Shown here: in pieces, positions 57,453-64,000 of the stretch
How positions within the stretch are numbered: position 1 is the first letter of the stretch
Layout of the letters: each line of letters starts with the position of its first letter
NCBI GenBank assembly: GCA_944989445.1
Contig: CALYLW010000041.1
Coordinates: 568,001-632,000, forward strand
DNA from: Ampullaceana balthica
Taxonomy: Eukaryota; Mollusca; Gastropoda; Lymnaeidae
DNA: 64,000 nucleotides
Direction of reading: 5' to 3'
The notes under the pieces: generated by a model
Told to the model about the DNA's origin: nothing
Databases searched by the model: none
Seen by the model: only the letters and a program-made list of their open reading frames with translations
Program-made: the position numbers and the translations under genes

Positions 57453-59952
57453 CAGTGGTTCCTAACCTTTTGGGGTCCATGCACCCCTTCAGATGACCAA
57501 AAAAGTGCATGCACCCCCTCGTGAAACTTGCAGAAAAGGCATAATAAACTATGTTTATTTTAGGAACACAGCAGTTTTAACCATAGACAACAGGGAATTT
57601 AAAGAGAGAGCTGTTGCTTCTTATGATCAATAAGTGATTTAAATCGGGGGACTGTTTTGGACACAGCAACTCTCATATAATCCTCTGCATTCAACTTATT
57701 CCTTGATTTTAATCGTCAAAAGTGTGGAGAATCCTGCTTCACAGAGATAGGTTGTGGCAAATGGAAGGAGAGTCAGTACTGCCCTTTTGGCTAGTTGTGG
57801 GTAGGAATCTAGCTGGGTGCACCAAAATTCAATCAAGGTATTGCAACTGAAGGCACTCCTCAGTACTTCTTTGGTTCTCAAATCAATCAGGTCATCTTTA
57901 GCAAGGTTACTGTCATCAATGTTGTCCAAGTCACAGAGAAAAGGATTGCGAATCCAAAGGTCTTTCCTAGCAATTTCTTGACAGAAATACCCATCAAAGG
58001 ACCTTTGCAATGTTGAAAGGGGCTCTGAAATTTCCCCTTTGATGTTTTCAGGCAGTGATCCCCCAGTGCTTCCTTCTGCAGCAGATATTACAACTTCATC
58101 CAAGAGTGGAAAGTTGGCCAAGTTGGACTTTTTTAGTCATCGTTGGAATAGTGGCACTTTGTTAAGGAAGGCTTGCAATCTCTCAGTAGCATCCATTACA
58201 GTCACAGCAGGTCCTTGGAGAGATGTGTTCAACTCATTCAAGACGGGGAAGATGTCAGCTAGGTATGCCAAGTAATGAATGAAATTTGGACAGTCAAACT
58301 TGTCAGCAAGGTCACTCTCTTTTTCTCGCAAGAAAATGGCAAGCTCCACTCTCAGCTCTACTAACCGAGAAAGTATCCGTCCCCTGGACAACCAGCGCAC
58401 CTCAGTGTGGTAGAGCAGAACTTTATGCTCAGAGACCACCTCCTGACAGAATAACTTGAAGAGGCAGTGGTTCAAGGCATGTGAAAGGATACAATTTACA
58501 ACTTGGACTGCAGTAGAAAGAACAGACTTCAAGGTTGGAGGTAGAGTTTTGCATGCCAGGGCCTGACGATGAAGGATACAGTGTGTAGTGACAATATCTC
58601 GAACTTATTTCTTTACCAGTGCTGAAAATCGTGACTTATTACCGAGCATAAAGGGAGCACCACCTGTGCAAATTGAAGAAATTCTTGAAGTCCAGTCAAA
58701 CTGGTTTTCAGTGAAGAATGCCCTGACTAGCTGCAGCACATCGGCAGCTTTGGTAATAGCTAGGAGTGGCTTACAAAAGAGAAATTCCTCCTTCAGCAAT
58801 CCACTGAGAACATATCTCAGAAATACAAGAATCTGACTGCACTGTGCTACATCAGTGAATTCATCCAGCTGCATGCTAAATCGAAAAGGACTGCTTCTCA
58901 TCTCGCACAAGACTTGATCCAGAATGTCTGCATGCAGCCATGTCACTAATCCTGGAATGAATAGTGTCATTGGATAAAGGAACTTTTTCAACCTGCTTCC
59001 TCTGCTGGTGACCACACATCAGTTCCACCATCTCCAGATCACAAGGCTTCACCAAAGTTCTCCAATGGTGTGGGTCTTCTTGTTCTTTTCAATAAGATAT
59101 GCAACCTTGAATGATGCCTCCATTTCAGGTTTCTGTGACAAAAAAATAAGTGACCTCTCTTCTGCTTGAAGACCTCAACACTGTCCCTGGAATAGGATGG
59201 ATGGACCTGCTCCAAGTGCTCTCGGAGTCTAACAGGCTTTATGTTGTCATTGCACAGGATTTTTTCACAGAGGAAGCACTGGGGCTTTTGTGTTCTATCT
59301 CTCTCTCTCTCTTTTTTTAATTATTTATTTACGATTTTGAGGGGGTGATGACAATTGGAAAGTCGTACCAGTCACAGGCAAATTTTTAACTGACGAAGTT
59401 GATGTTTTAATGACCATTAAATGGATGCTCAACTCAAGATTTTAGGTTTCAATGACGAATAATGGCTTACAATTAACGTTTTTAAGACCTTTGCAACGTA
59501 CCGAGCAATAAAAGTGAAAGAAAAAAAAATCCCAACGTTTACATCCGCTCAAAACAGTTAGAGGGTCACCGGAAGACATATATCTGACGTATTTGATGAC
59601 AAAATTAAATTATTTTTAGAAAACTGTGACGTAAAACACGAAATTCCGAGGAACACGTAGAGCGAACCGTTCATTTTGCGAAAAAGTTTTCCCGTCAATT
59701 TTCGACCTGTGCAGAAAGATGCGCGAACGAGTATCGAACTATCAAAAAGTTTGTATATGGACGCCCTTTAACGCGGCATGACTTGCTTATGGTTTACATT
59801 TTCAGAATTATCAGTTTTTCTTTCTTTTTTTTCCTTCTTCTTTTTTGTTTCTTCCTCTTTTTCTTTTTTTTTCTCTGAATGGTGCATGCACCCCCTGGAA
59901 CCTGCTCATGCACCCCTTGGGGATTGCATGCACCACTGGTTAGGAACCCCTG
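57453..59952 (-). mobile_element. hAT element with ZBED5/FAM200-like transposase, copy B
   Basis: 2500 bp with the same terminal inverted repeats as copy A. The perfect 8-bp target duplication 'tcttagtg' lies at 57445-57452 and 59953-59960. It is inserted in a SINE. It retains a roughly 370-bp segment (about 59270-59640) that copy A lacks, including a pyrimidine-rich intron 3' end, '...caaaagccccag' (minus strand), ahead of the finger-coding exon. Confidence 0.95.
57696..59280 (-). pseudogene. hAT transposase (ZBED5/FAM200-like), broken, copy B
   Basis: Minus-strand blocks: 'CFLCEKILCNDNIKPVRLRE' at the start of the exon after the putative acceptor, 'MQLDEFTDVAQCSQILVFLR' (first Asp), 'ICTGGAPFMLGNKSRF' (second catalytic Asp position is Gly here), 'EVRWLSRGRILSRLVELRVE', and the dimerisation domain 'FATTYLCEAGFSTLL', cut short by an early stop soon after 'LTIKIKE'. 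Several frame changes lie between blocks (near 58130, 58600, 59040 and 59140). Non-functional by several independent lesions. Confidence 0.9.
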
Positions 59953-60190
59953 TCTTAGTGGGTACCCGACATCAGTTGGGGTAGTAAAGGTGGCTGGGCA
60001 TTGTGCTAGCCACACAATCCCCTCGTATGCCGTGGTACATTTTGCTAGCCACACAATCCCCTCGTATGCCGTGGTACATTGTGCTAGCCACATAATCCCC
60101 TCGTATGCCGTGGCTATTGAAACTTGTGAACGCTGTTTCACTTGCCCCATAGGCCATTCATGGGCTGAGAGGGAACTTACTACTACTAAC
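59953..60190 (+). mobile_element. tRNA-headed SINE, copy 2, right half with internal triplication
   Basis: It continues the body: 'gggtacccgacatcagttgg' and 'gggcattgtgctagccacac'. A roughly 39-bp stretch ('gctagccacacaatcccctc' plus 'gtatgccgtgg') is present three times (about 60006-60110). The end is 'aaacttgtgaacgctgtttc', 'acttgccccatagg', 'gagagggaactta', without the LINE-type (GATAA)n tail of copy 1. Confidence 0.88.
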
Positions 60191-60474
60191 CACAATGTAG
60201 CAGCTCATTGATGCACCAATATTCTCTTAAGTGTCATAACTTTTTTTAAAAAGTAAATAGGGACAATTTAAGGGCTTTACTAGAACACGATTTACATTAA
60301 AATTTATCTCAGGCATTCAATGCTTACAATTGGTGCAGTCAATTCATGCGTTTAATTCTTGTGACATTCTAGAACTTCCTAACAAGGACAACACATTTTA
60401 CGTCAGAGAAAATAAACAAATGTAATTCAATAATAGTAACACATCTACCTCCAAAATTTGTATTTGAACATAAT
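60191..60474. other. short unassigned spacer
   Basis: AT-rich, no feature. Confidence 0.5.
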
Positions 60475-63400
60475 CCATAAAACATAAGCCTCACACAACT
60501 CACTAGTGAACCTCAGCCTCATACAACTCACTGGTGAACATAAGCCTCACACAACTCACTGGTGAACCTCAGCCCCACACAACTCACTGGTGAACCTCAG
60601 CCCCACACAACTCACTGGTGAACCTCAGCCCCACACAACTCACCGGTGAACCTCAGCCCCACACAACTCACTGGTGAACCTCAGCCCCACACAACTCACT
60701 GGTGAACCTCAGCCCCACACAACTCACTGGTGAACATAAGCCTCACACAACTCACTGGTGAACCTCAGCCCCACACAACTCACTAGTGAACATAAGCCCC
60801 ACACAACTCACTGGTGAACCTCAGCCCCACACAACTCACTGGTGAACCTCAGCCCCACACAACTCACCGGTGACCCTCAGCCCCACACAACTCACTGGTG
60901 AACCTCAGCCCCACACAACTCACTGGTGAACCTCAGCCCCACACAACTCACTGGTGAACCTCAGCCCCACACAACTCACTGGTGAACCTCAGCCTCACAC
61001 AACTCACTGGTGAACCTCGGCCTCACACAATTCACTGGTGAACCTCACACAACTCACTGGTGAATCTCAGCCCCACACAACTCACTGGTGAACCTCAGCC
61101 TCACACAACTTACTGGTGAACCTCAGCCCCACACAACTCACTGGTGAACCTCAGCCTCACACAATTCACTGGTGAACCTCAGTCCCACACAACTCACTGG
61201 TGAACCTCAGCCTCACACAACTCACTGGTGAACCTCAGCCCCACACAACTCACTGGTGAACATAAGCCTCACACAACTCACTGGTGAACATAAGCATCAC
61301 ACAACTCACTGGTGAACCTCAGCCTCTCACAATTCTATGGTGAACATAAGCCTCACACAACTCACTGGTGAACATAAGCCTCACACAATTCACTGGTGAA
61401 CATAAGCCTCACACAATTCACTGGTGAACATAAGCCTCACACAACTCACTGGTGAACATAAGCCCCACACAACTCACTGGTGAACCTCAGCCCCACACAA
61501 CTCACTGGTGAACCTCAGCCTCACACAACTCACTGGTGAACATCAGCCTCACACAACTCACTGGTGAACCTCAGTCCCACACAACTCACTGGTGAACCTC
61601 AGTCCCACACAACTCACTGGTGAACCTCAGTCCCACACAACTCACTGGTGAACCTCAGCCCTACACAACTCACTGGTGAACATAAGCCTCACACAACTCA
61701 CTGGTGAACCTCAGCCCCACACAACTCACTGGTGAACCTCAGCCTCACACAACTTACTGGTGAACCTCAGTCCCACACAACTCACTGGTGCACCTCAGCC
61801 TCACACAACTCTCTGGTGAACATAAGCCCCACACAACTCACTGGTGAACCTCAGCCTCACACAACTCACTGGTGAACCTCAGCCCCACACAACTCACTGG
61901 TGAACCTCAGCCTCCCACAACTCACTGGTGAACCTCAGCCCCACACAACTCACTGGTGAACCTCAGCCTCACACAATTCACTGGTGAACCTCAGCCCCAC
62001 ACAACTCACTGGTGAACCTCAGCCTCACACAATTCACTGGTGAACCTCAGCCCCACACAACTCACTGGTGAACCTCAGCCTCACACAACTCACTGGTGAA
62101 CCTCAGCCCCACACAACTCACTGGTGAACCTCAGCCTCACACAATTCACTGGTGAACATAAGCCTCACACAACTCACTGGTGAACATAAGCATCACACAA
62201 CTCACTGGTGAACCTCAGCCTCTCACAATTCACTGGTGAACATAAGCCTCACACAACTCACTGGTGAACATAAGCCTCACACAATTCACTGGTGAACATA
62301 AGCCTCACACAATTCACTGGTGAACATAAGCCTCACACAACTCACTGGTGAACATAAGCCCCACACAGCTCACTGGTGAACCTCAGCCCCACACAACTCA
62401 CTGGTGAACACCAGCCTCACACAACTCACTGGTGAACATCAGCGTCACACAACTCACTGGTGAACCTCAGTCCCACACAACTCACTGGTGAACCTCAGTC
62501 CCACACAACTCACTGGTGAACCTCAGTCCCACACAACTCACTTGTGAACCTCGGCCCCACACAACTCACTGGTGAACCTCAGTCCCACACAACTCACTGG
62601 TGAACCTCATCCTCACACAACTCACTGGTGAACCTCAGCCTCACACAACTCACTGGTGAACCTCAGCCTCACACAACTCACTGGTGAACATCAACTCCCA
62701 CACAACTCACTGGTGAACATCAACTCCCACACAACTCACTGGTGAACCTCAGCCCCACACAACTCACTGGTGAACCTCAGCCTCACACAACTCACTGGTG
62801 AACCTCAGTCCCACACAACTCACTGGTGAACCTGAGTCCCACACAACTCACTGGTGAACCTCAGTCCCACACAACTCACTGGTGAACCTCAGACCCACAC
62901 AACTCACTGGTGAACCTCAGCCTCACACAACTCACTGGTGAACCTCAGCCTCACACAACTCACTGGTGAACCTCAGCCCCACACAACTCACTAATGAACT
63001 TAGCATCACACAACTCACTGGTGAACCTCAGCCTCACACAACTCACTGGTGAACCTCAGCCTCACACAACTCACTGGTGAACCTCAGCCTCACACAACTC
63101 ACTGGTGAACATCAACTCCCACACAACACACTGGTGAACCTCAGCCCCACACAACTCGCTGGTGAACCTCAGCCTCACACAACTCACTGGTGAACCTCAG
63201 CCTCACACAACTCACTGGCGAACCTCAGCCCCACACAACTCACTGGTGAACATCAACTCCCACACAACTCACTGGTGAACCTCAGTCCCACACAACTCAC
63301 TGGTGAACATCAACTCCCACACAATCAATGGTGGACATCAACTCCCACACAAATCACTGGTGGACATCAACTCCCACACAATCAATGGTGAACATCAACT

Positions 63401-63757
63401 CCCACACAATCAATGGTGAACATCAACTCCCACACAATCAATGGTGGACATCAACTCCCACACAACTCACTGGTAGACATCAACTCCCACACAATCAATG
63501 GTGGACATCAACTCCCACACAATCAATGGTGGACATCAACTCCCACACAACTCACTGGTAGACATCAACTCCCACACAATCAATGGTGAACATCAACTCT
63601 CACACAATCAATGGTGAACATCAACTCCCACACAATCAATGGTGGACATCAACTCCCACACAATCAATGGTGGACATCAACTCCCACACAATCAATGGTG
63701 AACATCAACTCCCACACAATCAATGGTGAACATCAACTCCCACACAATCAATGGCCT
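60475..63757. repeat. 28-bp tandem array, about 117 copies, with long-range duplication
   Basis: Unit 'cacacaactcactggtgaac' plus 'ctcagccc', with variants ctcagcct, ataagcct, ctcagtcc and atcaactc. A run of about 11 units with a distinctive variant order at about 61258-61570 recurs at about 62154-62470. The offset is 896 bp (32 units exactly), so there was a segmental duplication inside the array. The last 450 bp (63310-63757) switch to 'cacacaatcaatggtgaaca' plus 'tcaactcc', a distinct sub-array. Confidence 0.97.
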
Positions 63758-64000
63758 TGCCAGAGAAGGTGTGAAGTAAAGAGAGCTACGTGCTGGCGCT
63801 TGGCACTGACCGCCTGTGTATTCCCTCAAGGCTGCTAACCAATTAACATTGGTCAGATAAAACGGAAACTGACCGCTTGTCTGGCGCGCAATCTTGGTAA
63901 AAATAATGACCGCTAATGACCAAGACCCCTTGGGGTTTTACGGTCAGCTTCTGCGTGGAATGGAACGAGAGGAATTCATGACGTAAAGAAGAAATGACTG
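63758..64000. other. unique sequence at window edge, candidate non-coding island
   Basis: 'aatgaccgctaatgaccaag' with 'gaccgcttgtctggcgcgca' is higher-complexity than the surroundings. No coding evidence. Confidence 0.3.

Noticed and set aside
60475..63757. CRISPR-like regular repeats
   Set aside because: Units are contiguous variants of one 28-bp monomer with no unique spacers, and the surrounding DNA is eukaryotic.

Overview
This is eukaryotic, non-coding, repeat-dominated DNA. It has introns with eukaryotic splice signals inside transposon-borne gene fragments, tRNA-derived SINEs, several non-LTR retrotransposon clades, hAT and PIF/Harbinger-like DNA transposons, and many minisatellites. 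The mix suggests an invertebrate animal. A mollusc, perhaps a gastropod, is my best guess, but that rests on overall repeat character and not on a diagnostic gene. I find no convincing host protein-coding gene and no functional RNA gene.

Tandem arrays: about 28 separate arrays, with units from 15 to 53 bp, sum by hand to roughly 18 kb (a little under 30% of the window). Nearly every array has its own unit sequence. The largest are the 27-bp array at 9.6-12.4 kb, the 18-bp array at 13.1-14.0 kb, the 37-bp array at 31.6-32.7 kb, the 36-bp array at 42.5-43.4 kb, the 23-bp array at 45.9-48.0 kb and the 28-bp array at 60.5-63.8 kb. Long open frames over these arrays arise because the monomer lacks stop codons, so I do not treat them as genes.

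Transposable elements: (i) hAT elements with 8-bp target-site duplications. These are two decayed copies of an element encoding a ZBED5/FAM200-like transposase (43.6-45.8 and 57.5-60.0 kb, both minus-strand genes) and three families of about 180-bp non-autonomous elements. (ii) Two PIF/Harbinger-like elements with long GGGGCCGT termini and 3-bp target duplications (24.0-25.5 and 53.4-55.2 kb). The first carries a spliced zinc-finger gene fragment. (iii) Non-LTR retrotransposons: a 5'-truncated CR1/jockey-superfamily LINE (27.5-29.5 kb) with two further 3' fragments, an RTE-like 3' end (16.1-16.7 kb) and an L2/CR1-like 3' end (52.8-53.2 kb). (iv) tRNA-headed SINEs, one of which ends in the same 3' tail as the 27.5-kb LINE. 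(v) Three copies of a roughly 0.5-kb Helentron-like element at 19.9, 28.0 and 30.0 kb. (vi) A 4.2-kb unclassified element (33.5-37.6 kb) built of about 310- and 330-bp internal repeats.

The elements are heavily nested: Helentron-like into LINE, Helentron-like into hAT, hAT into SINE, hAT into PIF-like, RTE into a minisatellite, and hAT at an array edge. This gives a readable relative chronology.

Between the repeats lie islands of higher-complexity, often GC-richer sequence with TAATTA/TAATGA cores (about 4.57-4.69, 5.02-5.26, 15.18-15.30, 17.30-17.65, 42.03-42.37, 48.37-48.73 and 63.80-63.95 kb). They look like candidate conserved non-coding elements. The window could therefore be an intron or gene desert beside a developmental gene, but that is inference only.
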